Assembly: GCA_937888365.1 (NCBI GenBank)
Contig: CALBFA010000042.1
Span: 20,343 to 84,342 of the forward strand
DNA length: 64,000 bases
From: an uncultured Fidelibacterota bacterium
Lineage (GTDB): Bacteria > Fidelibacterota > UBA8477 > JABMPR01
Reading direction: 5' to 3'
Of the stretch, positions 8,344-17,661 are shown one piece after another. The notes under the pieces are model-generated. The model saw only the letters and a list, made by a program, of their open reading frames with translations. It did no database searches and was not told the origin of the DNA. Position 1 is the first letter of the stretch, and each line of letters opens with the position of its first letter. A program made the position numbers and the translations under genes.

Positions 8344-9923
8344 GATTTATAAAAATGTTTACGCCCATTAAACGAAGCATACTCTTAATCGGTATCGGAT
8401 TGCTTTCAATTTCATCTGTTTGGTCACAAGACTCAACGGAAACAATTTCAAAGTTGGCAAATTCACCTCATGATTTCACGTCATATTTGGATTCATTGCG
8501 CATTGCATCAGGCGAAGAAAAGCTAAGCAATATCACCGTGTGTCGCCAATGTCATGCACCGAGTTTAAAACCCGGTTTAGAGCCTCTTTGGGATCGTCAA
8601 AATCCTGGCACAAATTTTCATGTTGATAAACATAAAAAAGATTTAAGTGAGGGCTTGCCCACGGATGGCGGAAGTCGTCGATGTTTGGCATGTCATGATG
8701 GTGTTATGGCGAAAGGCTTTCCCAAACGTGATGTCGAAAGCCAAGTTTCATTGGAAAAGGACGTCAATTCGCATCTCTATACACACCTTTTTAATATGAC
8801 GTCAAGTAATATCGATTCGGCGCTTCATGTGTATAACAGTCGTGTTTCTTGTGGATCATGTCATAATCCTCATAACAATGACAATGGCTCGTTTCTAAGA
8901 ATTTCGACGCAAGATGGCGCATTGTGTTTAGGATGTCACGTCATGCCTAATTGGGAAATATCCAGCCATGTTTCGCCGCTAGATGAACGTTACGGCAATC
9001 ATTTTATGAAAGACGGCTGCCTTCAATGTCATGACATCCATGGAACGCCGGGAACAACATCATTATTAGCCAAAAATGAAGCGGAGCTGTGTTTAGCGTG
9101 TCATGATGCATCTATAAATAATGATGACGAAATAACCGCGAAACAGAATCTTAAAGAAGTTTTTGAAAAACCATACGCCCATCCAATATTTTTTGAATCT
9201 GGAAAAGGTGACGATGGCTTAAATCATGAACGCGGAGTTTTGTGCAGTGATTGTCATAATCCTCATGAAATAACGCATTTCAATGAACCCATGTTAAATG
9301 GTGCTTTAAAAGGTGTTGATGGCGTGGACGAAGACGGAAACGAATTGAGCGCCAGTCATTTCGAATACGAAATTTGCGCAAAATGTCATAATGGTAACTC
9401 GGAAAAAATGTTGGCAGAAAATATTGACCGACTTTTCTCGCCTATGAATCAAAGTTTCCATCCTGTCAAAGCGCCTGGAAATAATCCGAATGTTCCCTCA
9501 TTAAAAAAAGATTTATCTGAACAATCATTGATTACGTGTAGCGATTGCCATGGTAATAATGACAAAGCAGGCGCCGCTGGACCTCATGGTTCCGACGTGG
9601 CGCATATTTTAAAATTTGATTATTCGGAAAATCCTTTTGCATCACCTGGTTCTGACGATTTATGTATGAGTTGTCATAATTTGAGACGCCTAAAATCGGA
9701 TGTGGGATTTAAATTCCATAGTTTGCATATCAATCAAGGCAATTTCGCCTGCGCCGCCTGTCATAATCCTCATGGACGAGTCAACGAGCCAGGCTTGGTT
9801 GACATCGATTTACCTTGGATACTAGCGGTTAATGGCGAAAAATCAGTAGAGGCGCGCGAGCCTGGCCATGGAAATTGCACTTTATCTTGCCATGGTGTTG
9901 ATCACCGTGGACAATCCTATTAA
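8340..9923 (+). CDS. 12-heme cytochrome c
   Basis: A 527-residue secreted protein (signal peptide about residues 10-30, ending SVWSQ) with eleven CXXCH motifs and one CX3CH near the C-terminus (Cys513-Cys517-His518). Several motifs sit in the module CxxCHNPH followed 20-30 residues later by FLRIS and LCLGCH, as in the 18-heme protein, so the two are related. No lipobox is present. The gene overlaps the barrel gene by four bases and is the last gene before a probable terminator. By analogy with porin-cytochrome conduits it would be the partner inserted into or docked on the barrel. Which side of the membrane it faces is unknown. Confidence 0.88.
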   Translation: MRFIKMFTPIKRSILLIGIGLLSISSVWSQDSTETISKLANSPHDFTSYLDSLRIASGEEKLSNITVCRQCHAPSLKPGLEPLWDRQNPGTNFHVDKHKKDLSEGLPTDGGSRRCLACHDGVMAKGFPKRDVESQVSLEKDVNSHLYTHLFNMTSSNIDSALHVYNSRVSCGSCHNPHNNDNGSFLRISTQDGALCLGCHVMPNWEISSHVSPLDERYGNHFMKDGCLQCHDIHGTPGTTSLLAKNEAELCLACHDASINNDDEITAKQNLKEVFEKPYAHPIFFESGKGDDGLNHERGVLCSDCHNPHEITHFNEPMLNGALKGVDGVDEDGNELSASHFEYEICAKCHNGNSEKMLAENIDRLFSPMNQSFHPVKAPGNNPNVPSLKKDLSEQSLITCSDCHGNNDKAGAAGPHGSDVAHILKFDYSENPFASPGSDDLCMSCHNLRRLKSDVGFKFHSLHINQGNFACAACHNPHGRVNEPGLVDIDLPWILAVNGEKSVEAREPGHGNCTLSCHGVDHRGQSY

Positions 9924-9926
9924 GCA

Positions 9927-9960
9927 CTAAAATAGCGCTCCAATAATCGCTGGTTTTTAG
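9927..9960 (+). terminator. Probable rho-independent terminator after heme operon
   Basis: An imperfect hairpin begins four bases after the 12-heme cytochrome stop. CTAAAA plus AGCG (9927-9937, one bulged T) pair with CGCT plus TTTTAG (9948-9960, two bulged G) around a 10-base loop. The T-run is inside the 3' arm, so strength is uncertain. Confidence 0.35.
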
Positions 9961-10173
9961 CAAAATAGGCTATGAATTTCAGACAATAAATCAGATAATA
10001 TCGCATTGATATATGGCTCAAAACGAAGTAAAAAACTCCTGGAATTTATGATGTATCATAATGATAATAAAGATGTTATGGTTCTAATAATGAGTGAATA
10101 TTGTTCATCAAAGTTAATGTTACATAATCGAAATAACTTCCGTGTGCTCACTACTAGCATTTCATCGTAATTG

Positions 10174-10202
10174 TTGTAAGTTCTGCGCACAAAAAATATG
10201 AA
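10174..10202 (+). promoter_or_regulatory. Candidate sigma70-type promoter for peptide importer
   Basis: TTGTAA at 10174-10179 and TATGAA at 10197-10202 are separated by 17 bases, giving a leader of about 35 bases before ATG 10243, which has an AAGGA ribosome-binding site at 10231. Neither box is a full consensus match. Confidence 0.35.
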
Positions 10203-10242
10203 GTTGTTTAAAGAAATAATTAACCAAATTAAGGATACGATC

Positions 10243-12156
10243 ATGAAAAGAAGCCTTTTGAGTGTTTTAGTTCTAGCTCTTATTATCAATTTAGTCAGTT
10301 GCGGTGGTGGTGAATCCGTACCGATTTCACTTCGGACGAAACCAGTTTCAGTAAAAATATATGATACTCCAAAAGGAGCGGATCCTGCTGTATCAGCAGA
10401 GATGGGTGGAAAAGGTTTCGAAGCCCTTGCAGATAAACTAGGATATGAAACTTATATTGGCGAAAACGAAGCAGACCCTGCCGCTAAAAAAGGTGGTCGT
10501 ATTACAACGCGCATAACAGAATTCCCTGCATCTTTAAGAACCGTTGGGAAGGATAGTAACTATGACGTTCTATCCTCCATAGATGGTTTAGTGTATGAAC
10601 GATTGATGAGTTATGAATATAAAACAAGCAGCTTTACGCGTGGGCTTGCGACGCATTGGTATATTTCAGAAGATCAGAAAACATTTCGTTATCGCATTAA
10701 TCCTGATGCACGCTGGTCCGATGGAAAACCCGTAACAGCAGAAGATGTTGTTGCATCCTGGAAACTGAATGTCGATGAAGGCATCCTTGAGCCCTATTCA
10801 AATATGCTGTATTCAAAATATTCAGAGCCTAAAGCCATTAGCAAATATATTGTTGAAACATCTGTTACGGAAGACAACTGGCGTTTGTTTTTCTACTTTT
10901 CTGTTTCAATGGGTATTATGCCCGCTCATCATTTAAATGATGTAACCGGTGCTGAATATCTCAAAAAATATCAATTCGATATGATGCCCGGTTCAGGTCC
11001 TTACGTTGTGGATTCGGCCAAAGTTAAAAAAGGGAAATCATTGACTCTCGTAAGACGTAACGACTGGTGGGGAGCTAATTTAGCAGAAAGTAAAGGCGCT
11101 TATAATTTTGATGAAATCAAATTTATTGTCGTTTCCGATGATCGTTTGACACTTGAAAAATTCAAAAAAGGCGAAATTGACATTAACTTTGTGACACGTG
11201 CACAATGGTGGGTTGAAGAATTTGATGAAACAAGAACAGATTTTGACGCACTCCATCGTGGACTTATTCAAAAACAAAAAACATTCAACTTTCATTGGAA
11301 GGGCATCTCAGGGCTTGCATTTAATATGCGTCGTGCTCCTTTTAATGACATCAAAATTCGAAAAGCGTTTGCGCGTTTATGGAATAGAGATTTACTCATT
11401 GATAAATTATTTTTCAATGAATATGGTAAGTTAAATTCATATTTCCCTGGTGGAATCTATCAGAATCAAAATAACCCAATGATTGAATACGATCCTGAAG
11501 AAGCGATTGCCCTTTTGGCTGAAGCCGGTTGGAAAGATCGAGATAACGAAGGATGGCTGGTAAAGGATGGTAAAATCTTTGAACTGGAAATGGGAATTGA
11601 TCAGTCTCTCGAACGTATTTTTACGCCGTATCAAGAAGAACTTGCAAAAGCAGGGATTAAACTCAATCTTCGCTATGTGACATCCCAAACGATGTTTAAA
11701 AATGTTATGAATGAACGTGATTTTGACATCCATTATCAAGGTTGGACGGGTTTGATGTTCCCGAACCCAGAAAGTTCATTCCATTCCAATATGGCGGATG
11801 TTGGTGGCACAACGAATATTACGGGACTTAAAGATCCACGTGTTGATGCCCTATGCGACGAATATAACGAAAGTACAGACGCAAAACGTCGTGTTGACAT
11901 AATTCGGGAAATGGATGGCATCATCGCTGATATAGAACCTTATGCATTAGGATGGTTCGCGCCTTATACGCAACGCTACGGATATTGGAATAAATTCGGG
12001 ATTCCTGCAAATCCATTTGGTTATTCTGGCGATTGGAAATCTTTATTTAGTCTTTGGTATATTAAGCCAGACATGGCTGTTCAAGTCGATAAAGCAATGA
12101 AAGATCCATCCATGACTTTTCCATATAACAAACATATTGTTACAGCTGAAAAGTAA
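10243..12156 (+). CDS. Peptide ABC transporter substrate-binding lipoprotein (family 5, YejA/OppA type)
   Basis: I place the start at ATG 10243 because an AAGGA site lies seven bases upstream and the product then begins with a lipoprotein signal ending LVSC (Cys20); an upstream in-frame ATG at 10198 would add 15 residues before it. The 637-residue protein has the SBP_bac_5 hallmarks: an N-terminal region with WSDGKPVTAEDVV, a middle GSGPYVV segment followed by the NDWWGANL stretch, and a C-terminal lobe. The GSGPYVV region and the tryptophan-rich part resemble YejA. It would capture peptides in the periplasm for the permeases encoded directly downstream. Confidence 0.88.
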   Translation: MKRSLLSVLVLALIINLVSCGGGESVPISLRTKPVSVKIYDTPKGADPAVSAEMGGKGFEALADKLGYETYIGENEADPAAKKGGRITTRITEFPASLRTVGKDSNYDVLSSIDGLVYERLMSYEYKTSSFTRGLATHWYISEDQKTFRYRINPDARWSDGKPVTAEDVVASWKLNVDEGILEPYSNMLYSKYSEPKAISKYIVETSVTEDNWRLFFYFSVSMGIMPAHHLNDVTGAEYLKKYQFDMMPGSGPYVVDSAKVKKGKSLTLVRRNDWWGANLAESKGAYNFDEIKFIVVSDDRLTLEKFKKGEIDINFVTRAQWWVEEFDETRTDFDALHRGLIQKQKTFNFHWKGISGLAFNMRRAPFNDIKIRKAFARLWNRDLLIDKLFFNEYGKLNSYFPGGIYQNQNNPMIEYDPEEAIALLAEAGWKDRDNEGWLVKDGKIFELEMGIDQSLERIFTPYQEELAKAGIKLNLRYVTSQTMFKNVMNERDFDIHYQGWTGLMFPNPESSFHSNMADVGGTTNITGLKDPRVDALCDEYNESTDAKRRVDIIREMDGIIADIEPYALGWFAPYTQRYGYWNKFGIPANPFGYSGDWKSLFSLWYIKPDMAVQVDKAMKDPSMTFPYNKHIVTAEK

Positions 12157-12169
12157 CCAAGGATAAATT

Positions 12170-13426
12170 ATGTTTCAATATATCATCAGAAGATTACTGT
12201 TGATGATTCCGACATTTTTCGGCATCACAATACTCGTCTTTTCAATATTACAAATTGTACCAGGTGGCCCATTAGAACAAGAACTGTTACGCATTCGCTC
12301 TGCCATGATGACGGGTGGCGAAGCTGGCGGCGGTAGCGGTGGCAGCGGGGTCATTATTGAGATTCCTGAAGAAGCACTCAATCGCCTAAAACAGTATTAC
12401 GGTTTAGATCAACCAGGTGTCATCCGATATTTAATTTGGCTCGGTGTTTGGCCCAAGGAAATCAATAATTACGAGTTTTCTATCCCCTTGGGAGAGCTGG
12501 CAACGACAAAAGAGTTTAGCACCGGCGATGTTCTAAATATTACTAAGAATGGTGATAATATTGAAGTCTCTTCGGGTGATGGCAAGAAATGGCTCGGTAC
12601 CATTATAGAAGTTGAAGAAGGGACAGGCCTTATAAAAGGCAAGGTTTACCAGAAAAAATTTGGTGGGATTTTAACAGGCGATTTGGGCGTTTCTTATACG
12701 TATTCCGAGTCCGTATGGAATCTTATCAAAGCACGACTTCATATTTCTGCCTATTTCGGCATCATCAGTTTTCTACTTTCCTATATTATTTGTATTCCCC
12801 TCGGTATTTTTAAAGCCATCAAACATGGCTCTACTTTTGACACGGTTACAAGTGTTATCGTGTTCGTGGGCTACTCGATTCCTGGTTTTATTCTTGGCGC
12901 TGTTTTACTCGTTTATTTCGGTGGCGGTAGTTTCTGGGATGTCTTTCCTCTCGGTGAATTTAGATCCGAAGATTTTGAATATTTCACACTTGGCGAAAAA
13001 ATAATCGACCAGTTGCAGCATACAGTGCTTCCTGTAATCGCCTATATGGTAGGCGCTTTTGCCACATTGACCGTGCTTATGAAAAACTCATTATTGGCTA
13101 ATTTAAGTCAAGATTATGTCAGGACGGCTTTTGCGAAAGGCCTGTCAGAGCGTCGCGTTATCTTTTTTCATACGGTTCGTAATAGTCTTATTCCAATCGC
13201 AACAGGTATTGGTGGATTGTTAGGCGTTTGGCTTGCGGGTTCTTATTTGATTGAGCGCGTATTTAATATCGATGGCATTGGTATGTTAAGTTACATGGCT
13301 GTCATTAAGCGAGACTATCCAATTGTTATGGGATTTCTTGTGATTGCGACATTGATTCGTTTGCTTGGAAATCTTATTTCTGATATGGCTTACGCCGCCA
13401 TTGACCCAAGAATTCGATTTAAATAA
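12170..13426 (+). CDS. yejB: Peptide ABC transporter permease, YejB/DppB type with extra periplasmic domain
   Basis: The N-terminus (IRRLLLMIPTFFGI, then QIVPGGPLEQ) and the C-terminus (DPRIRFK) fit the YejB/DppB/OppB permease family; the EAA-like loop is around AFAKGLSERRVI. Six helices are expected. At 418 residues it is about 60 longer than YejB. A glycine-rich stretch follows helix 1, and about 70 additional residues (roughly 103-180), predicted mostly beta, sit between YLIWLG and GGILTGDLG, in the loop before helix 2, which faces the periplasm. An AAGGA site six bases upstream supports the start. It follows the binding-protein gene by 13 bases. Confidence 0.88.
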   Translation: MFQYIIRRLLLMIPTFFGITILVFSILQIVPGGPLEQELLRIRSAMMTGGEAGGGSGGSGVIIEIPEEALNRLKQYYGLDQPGVIRYLIWLGVWPKEINNYEFSIPLGELATTKEFSTGDVLNITKNGDNIEVSSGDGKKWLGTIIEVEEGTGLIKGKVYQKKFGGILTGDLGVSYTYSESVWNLIKARLHISAYFGIISFLLSYIICIPLGIFKAIKHGSTFDTVTSVIVFVGYSIPGFILGAVLLVYFGGGSFWDVFPLGEFRSEDFEYFTLGEKIIDQLQHTVLPVIAYMVGAFATLTVLMKNSLLANLSQDYVRTAFAKGLSERRVIFFHTVRNSLIPIATGIGGLLGVWLAGSYLIERVFNIDGIGMLSYMAVIKRDYPIVMGFLVIATLIRLLGNLISDMAYAAIDPRIRFK

Positions 13427-13519
13427 TACGAAATTAATCTCTACTATGACTGTAATTTCAAAGTTGTCGATTGGTTGAAGGATTAGACCTATAAATTATC
13501 AAAGGAATAGACATCATTA

Positions 13520-14572
13520 ATGATTAAGAAAAAAACAACCTCACAATCCATATTTCAGAAACGACTGAAAAAATTTAAGGGCATGAAGCGTGGATATTAT
13601 TCATTTATTATCCTCACGACGCTCTATGCATTGTCTTTTCTCAACCCACTTTTCATTAATAGCAAAGCATTGATGGTGAGTTATGAGGACGATTGGTATT
13701 TTCCCATATTGCAATTTCACGAAGCCAAAACCTTTGGGCAAACGCACTATGGCGAGGCCAATTATCGTTCGCTTAAAAAAATGTGCGCAGAAGAAAATAC
13801 AGGCAATTGGGTATTAATGCCCTTCTACCCCTATCACCCCAATGAATCTCTTTTAAGCGAAATTGATGGACAACCACCGACACCACCGTCATCTTTGCAT
13901 TGGTTTGGCACAGATAATAGAGGTCGTGATGTTTTCGCGCGCTTGATTTACGGATTCAATCTGTCAATTTCATTTGCGCTTATTGTAACATTATTTTCCT
14001 ACCTTATCGGTGTTTCTATTGGAGCCGTTTTGGGATATTACGGTGGCAAAATTGATATTTTTGGACAGCGATTTATCGAAATATTTGCGTCTGTGCCGTT
14101 TCTTTATCTTATGATTATTGTCAGCTCATTGCTTCAACCGCAATTTTTTCTACTTGTGGGCGTTCTTACGATGTTCGGATGGGTGGGAATGACCTACTAC
14201 ATTCGCGGCGAATTCTATCGTGAAAAAGCCAAGGACTATGTTTCCGCCGCTGTTTCTATGGGTGCAAGTAATGCTCGCGTTATGTTTAAGCATATTTTGC
14301 CAAATGCATTAACGCCTATTATTACCTTCATGCCCTTTGCTGTTATCGGTTACATAACGTCTCTCGTTTCACTTGATTTCTTAGGATTTGGACTCGCGCC
14401 ACCCACACCGAGTTGGGGAGAATTAGTGAACCAAGGCATTAGTGACATCCGTTATTGGTGGCTCATTGTGTCGCCACTCGGTGCATCATTTACCACCTTA
14501 TTACTCATAACTTTTATTGGTGAAGGCGTTAGAGAAGCTTTCGACCCACGTGTTTATTCACGGTTACGCTAG
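13520..14572 (+). CDS. yejE: Peptide ABC transporter permease, YejE type
   Basis: The long loop after helix 1, with VSYEDDWYFPI and PPSSLHWFGTDNRGRDVFARL, is characteristic of YejE rather than ordinary DppC/OppC. The rest (GYYGGKIDIFGQRFIE, SLDFLGFGL, GEGVREAFDPR) follows the same family, with length 350 close to the usual value of about 341. It pairs with the YejB-like subunit to form the membrane channel. YejABEF of enterobacteria imports microcin C and peptides; here the cargo is presumably peptides. The 93-base gap upstream holds an AAAGGAA ribosome-binding site but no obvious gene. Confidence 0.9.
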   Translation: MIKKKTTSQSIFQKRLKKFKGMKRGYYSFIILTTLYALSFLNPLFINSKALMVSYEDDWYFPILQFHEAKTFGQTHYGEANYRSLKKMCAEENTGNWVLMPFYPYHPNESLLSEIDGQPPTPPSSLHWFGTDNRGRDVFARLIYGFNLSISFALIVTLFSYLIGVSIGAVLGYYGGKIDIFGQRFIEIFASVPFLYLMIIVSSLLQPQFFLLVGVLTMFGWVGMTYYIRGEFYREKAKDYVSAAVSMGASNARVMFKHILPNALTPIITFMPFAVIGYITSLVSLDFLGFGLAPPTPSWGELVNQGISDIRYWWLIVSPLGASFTTLLLITFIGEGVREAFDPRVYSRLR

Positions 14573-14581
14573 AGGTATCTC

Positions 14582-15592
14582 ATGACGGAATTACGAAAAA
14601 AATTAATCGAAGTTAAGAATTTAAAGACCCATTTTTATACAGAAGCGGGTACAGCAAAAGCGGTGGATGGCGTTTCGTTTGATATCTATCAAGGGGAGGT
14701 TTTAGGCGTTGTCGGCGAGTCGGGTTCGGGCAAATCCGTGACGGCTTTAAGCATCAATCGACTTATTCCCATGCCGCCGGGTGAAATCGTTGGTGGCGAA
14801 ATATTGTACAACGGGAAAAATTTATTGGCGATGACGTTCGAAGAGATTCGGAACTATCGAGGCAAAGAAATTGCCATGATATTTCAAGAGCCTATGACGT
14901 CCCTCAATCCCGTTTTTCGCATTGATGTCCAAATGAACGAAGTCCTCATGAAACACGAAAATCTTTCATGGGACGAATCGAACAAACGAAGCGTTGAAAT
15001 GCTTCGAGCCGTTGGAATGCCAGATCCTGAAAAACGCATGCGAGAATATCCGCACCAATTCTCAGGTGGCATGCGCCAACGCGTAATGATTGCAATGGCA
15101 TTGATTGCTAATCCTGCATTGCTCATTGCCGATGAACCAACGACAGCCCTTGATGTGACGATTCAAGCTCAAATTCTTGACTTAATGATGAAAGTCAAAG
15201 AGTTGCGCGAAGAAGCCGCGATTTTGCTCATTACACACGATTTAGCCGTAGTTGCCGAAACATGCGATCGCGTCATCGTGATGTACGGTGGAAAAATTCA
15301 AGAGATTGCTGAAATTGAAGAGCTTTTCGCCAATCCATTGCATCCATACACGATTGGACTTATGGCTTCAATCCCCCGACCCAGTCAAGACGGCGAAAAG
15401 ATTGAGCGATTGAAAGCCATCAAAGGAATGGTGCCGCCTATTATAGAAATGCCAGTAGGATGCAAATTTTGTACACGTTGCGACGAAGCCAAAGATAAAT
15501 GCGAAACGGAGCAGCCCGAATTGATAAATATGGGCAAGGATCATTTTGTCCGTTGCCATAAGTATAGCGATGCAAATTTTGCAAACGCGTAA
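14582..15592 (+). CDS. Peptide ABC transporter ATPase, OppD/DppD type
   Basis: The nucleotide-binding motifs are complete: Walker A GESGSGKS, signature FSGGMRQR, Walker B LLIADEPTTALD and a following LLITHD. The C-terminal oligopeptide-transporter extension has four cysteines (GCKFCTRC, then KC, then RCH), the pattern that binds an iron-sulfur cluster in some DppD proteins. In enterobacterial Yej systems the two ATPases are fused as YejF; here they are separate genes, this one and the next. It energises import through the YejB/YejE-like channel. Confidence 0.9.
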   Translation: MTELRKKLIEVKNLKTHFYTEAGTAKAVDGVSFDIYQGEVLGVVGESGSGKSVTALSINRLIPMPPGEIVGGEILYNGKNLLAMTFEEIRNYRGKEIAMIFQEPMTSLNPVFRIDVQMNEVLMKHENLSWDESNKRSVEMLRAVGMPDPEKRMREYPHQFSGGMRQRVMIAMALIANPALLIADEPTTALDVTIQAQILDLMMKVKELREEAAILLITHDLAVVAETCDRVIVMYGGKIQEIAEIEELFANPLHPYTIGLMASIPRPSQDGEKIERLKAIKGMVPPIIEMPVGCKFCTRCDEAKDKCETEQPELINMGKDHFVRCHKYSDANFANA

Positions 15593-15602
15593 GAGAATGT
15601 GA

Positions 15603-16637
15603 TTGAATATGAATGAAAAATTAGATATAAAACCCTTGTTAAAAGTACGTGAGCTCCATGTTCATTTCCCAATATTTGGCGGTATTCTTCAGCGCAAAGT
15701 TGCGGAAGTAAAAGCCGTCGATGGTGTGTCGTTTGATGTCTTTCCCGGTGAAACCGTTGGTGTTGTGGGTGAGTCGGGATGCGGAAAATCAACGCTGGGA
15801 AAAGCCATCCTAAATGTGTTGAGAATTACGGCTCCCGATGTACATGTTGCAGGCGAAATAAGCATTGAAAAAGACGGCGAATATACGGATTTGAATACAT
15901 TATCTAAAAAAGACATCATGCCATTTCGTGCTGATATTCAAATGATATTTCAGGATCCCTTCTCGTCGTTGAATCCGCGCATGATTGTACAAGACATCAT
16001 TAAAGAACCGTTGGATTTACATACAAAACTTACAACGGATGAGAAAAAAGAAAAAGTTGCTTGGCTGCTAGATAAAGTCGGTCTTTCTCCCGAACAGGCG
16101 ACGCGCTATCCTCATGAATTTTCCGGCGGGCAGCGTCAGCGAATTGGCATTGCACGGGCATTGGCAACGAATCCACGCATGATTATCGCCGATGAACCCG
16201 TCTCAGCTTTAGATGTTTCGATTCAAGCGCAAGTCATTAATTTAATGATGGATTTGCAGCAAGAATTCGATTTGACGAATATTTTCATCGCCCATGACTT
16301 GTCTGTCGTTGAGCATATTTCTGACCGAATAATAGTCATGTATTTAGGCTCAATTGTTGAAGTCGGAAAGTCCGATGATATTTATTACAATCCAAAACAT
16401 CCCTACAGTAAAGCTCTTTTGTCCTCGGTTCCTGTACCAAACCCTGCTGCGAGAAATAAGACCCGCGTTGTGCTGACTGGCGATGTCCCGTCACCTCTTG
16501 CAAAGCCAAGTGGTTGTGGATTTAGAACACGCTGTCCCATTGCAAAACCAGAATGTGCCCAATCCATTCCCGAATTGAAAGATATGGGTGATGGTCATTT
16601 TATTGCATGTCCTATTGTGACAGAGGCAACTAGTTAA
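15603..16637 (+). CDS. Peptide ABC transporter ATPase, OppF/DppF type
   Basis: Walker A GESGCGKST, signature FSGGQRQR, Walker B MIIADEPVSALD and the C-terminal RTRCPIAKPEC extension identify an OppF/DppF subunit. Two starts are possible: TTG 15603, placed six bases after AAGAGA, or ATG 15609, twelve bases after it. They differ by two residues, and spacing favours the TTG. It begins ten bases after the OppD-type gene and completes the importer operon. Confidence 0.9.
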   Translation: MNMNEKLDIKPLLKVRELHVHFPIFGGILQRKVAEVKAVDGVSFDVFPGETVGVVGESGCGKSTLGKAILNVLRITAPDVHVAGEISIEKDGEYTDLNTLSKKDIMPFRADIQMIFQDPFSSLNPRMIVQDIIKEPLDLHTKLTTDEKKEKVAWLLDKVGLSPEQATRYPHEFSGGQRQRIGIARALATNPRMIIADEPVSALDVSIQAQVINLMMDLQQEFDLTNIFIAHDLSVVEHISDRIIVMYLGSIVEVGKSDDIYYNPKHPYSKALLSSVPVPNPAARNKTRVVLTGDVPSPLAKPSGCGFRTRCPIAKPECAQSIPELKDMGDGHFIACPIVTEATS

Positions 16638-16666
16638 AAAATAAACCTTCGAAAAGAGGTTAATAT

Positions 16667-17605
16667 ATGCAAACAATATTAGGCTCCGGTGGAACTATCG
16701 GAAATGAACTCGCAAAAGCGCTGAAAGAATTTACGAGGGATATTCGACTCGTCAGTCGTCATCCTAAAAAAATAAATGAAACTGACATTCTTATGTCAGC
16801 CGATTTGCTGAATATCGACGACGTATTTAAAGCTGTAGAAGGTTCAGACGTTGTTTATGTGACAGTTGGTTTTGAATATAACGCAAAAGTATGGGCAAAA
16901 AGTTGGCCTCTTCTAATGACGAATGTGATTGAAGCATGTAAAAAATATAAATGCAAATTGGTTTTCTTTGATAATATCTATATGTATGATCCAAATTATT
17001 TGAATTTTATGACGGAAGAAACACCGATTAATCCATCAAGCAAAAAAGGAATGATAAGAACACAAATTGCGCAAATGATTTTGGATGAAATTAAAACGGG
17101 AGATTTAACCGCTCTCATCGCACGCTCTGCCGATTTCTACGGTCCCTCTATAAAAAATACGAGTATGTTGACAGAAACCGTTTTTACGCCTTTATCCAAA
17201 GGGAAAAAAGCCAATTGGATGAGTGCTCTCACGTACAAACATTCATTTACTTACACGCCAGATGCTGGTAAAGCCACGGCTTTACTCGGGAATACAGACG
17301 ATGCCTATAGTCAGGTCTGGCATTTACCAACAGCTGCAAATCCATTGACCGGTCAAGAATGGATTGAAACCATCGCGAAGGAATTAGGTGTCGCTACAAA
17401 AGTGCAAGTAGCTAACAAATTTATGGTGCGGATATTGGGATTATTTATGCCGATAATGCGAGAATTAGTCGAAATGATGTATCAATATGATAGAGACTAT
17501 ATTTTTGACAGTAGCAAATATGAGAAACGATTTAATATAAATCCTACATCCTATGCTGATGGCATCAAAGCGATTATCAAAAAAGATTATTCTTTAAAAA
17601 ACTAA
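16667..17605 (+). CDS. NAD(P)-dependent epimerase/dehydratase-like protein
   Basis: A 312-residue protein of the atypical short-chain reductase (NmrA/epimerase) kind. The N-terminal dinucleotide-binding loop is GSGGTIG at residues 6-12, with Gly-Ser-Gly-Gly where GxxGxxG is expected. The usual YxxxK catalytic pair is not obvious; the region around FFDNIYMYDP occupies the place of the active-site strand. Substrate cannot be named. An AAAGAGG site precedes the ATG. It follows the importer by 29 bases and may be cotranscribed with it without sharing its function. Confidence 0.72.
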   Translation: MQTILGSGGTIGNELAKALKEFTRDIRLVSRHPKKINETDILMSADLLNIDDVFKAVEGSDVVYVTVGFEYNAKVWAKSWPLLMTNVIEACKKYKCKLVFFDNIYMYDPNYLNFMTEETPINPSSKKGMIRTQIAQMILDEIKTGDLTALIARSADFYGPSIKNTSMLTETVFTPLSKGKKANWMSALTYKHSFTYTPDAGKATALLGNTDDAYSQVWHLPTAANPLTGQEWIETIAKELGVATKVQVANKFMVRILGLFMPIMRELVEMMYQYDRDYIFDSSKYEKRFNINPTSYADGIKAIIKKDYSLKN

Positions 17606-17661
17606 TGACATAGCAGAGAATAAAACTATCATTGCTTCGCAAATGAGAGGAAGGGGACACA

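Larger units (their letters stand above)
9924..10242. other. Intergenic region between heme operon and peptide transporter
   Basis: This 319-base AT-rich gap separates the heme operon from the peptide importer. Besides the hairpin at 9927 it holds two candidate promoters for the downstream gene: TTGTTC-16-CATAAT at 10101-10128 and TTGTAA-17-TATGAA at 10174-10202. A minus-strand reading frame runs through it, but it overlaps the signal-peptide region of the downstream gene and has no coding character. Confidence 0.4.

Noticed and set aside
10056..10289. Minus-strand 77-residue frame upstream of the peptide-binding lipoprotein
   Set aside because: It overlaps the promoter area and signal peptide of the real gene and has no recognisable features.
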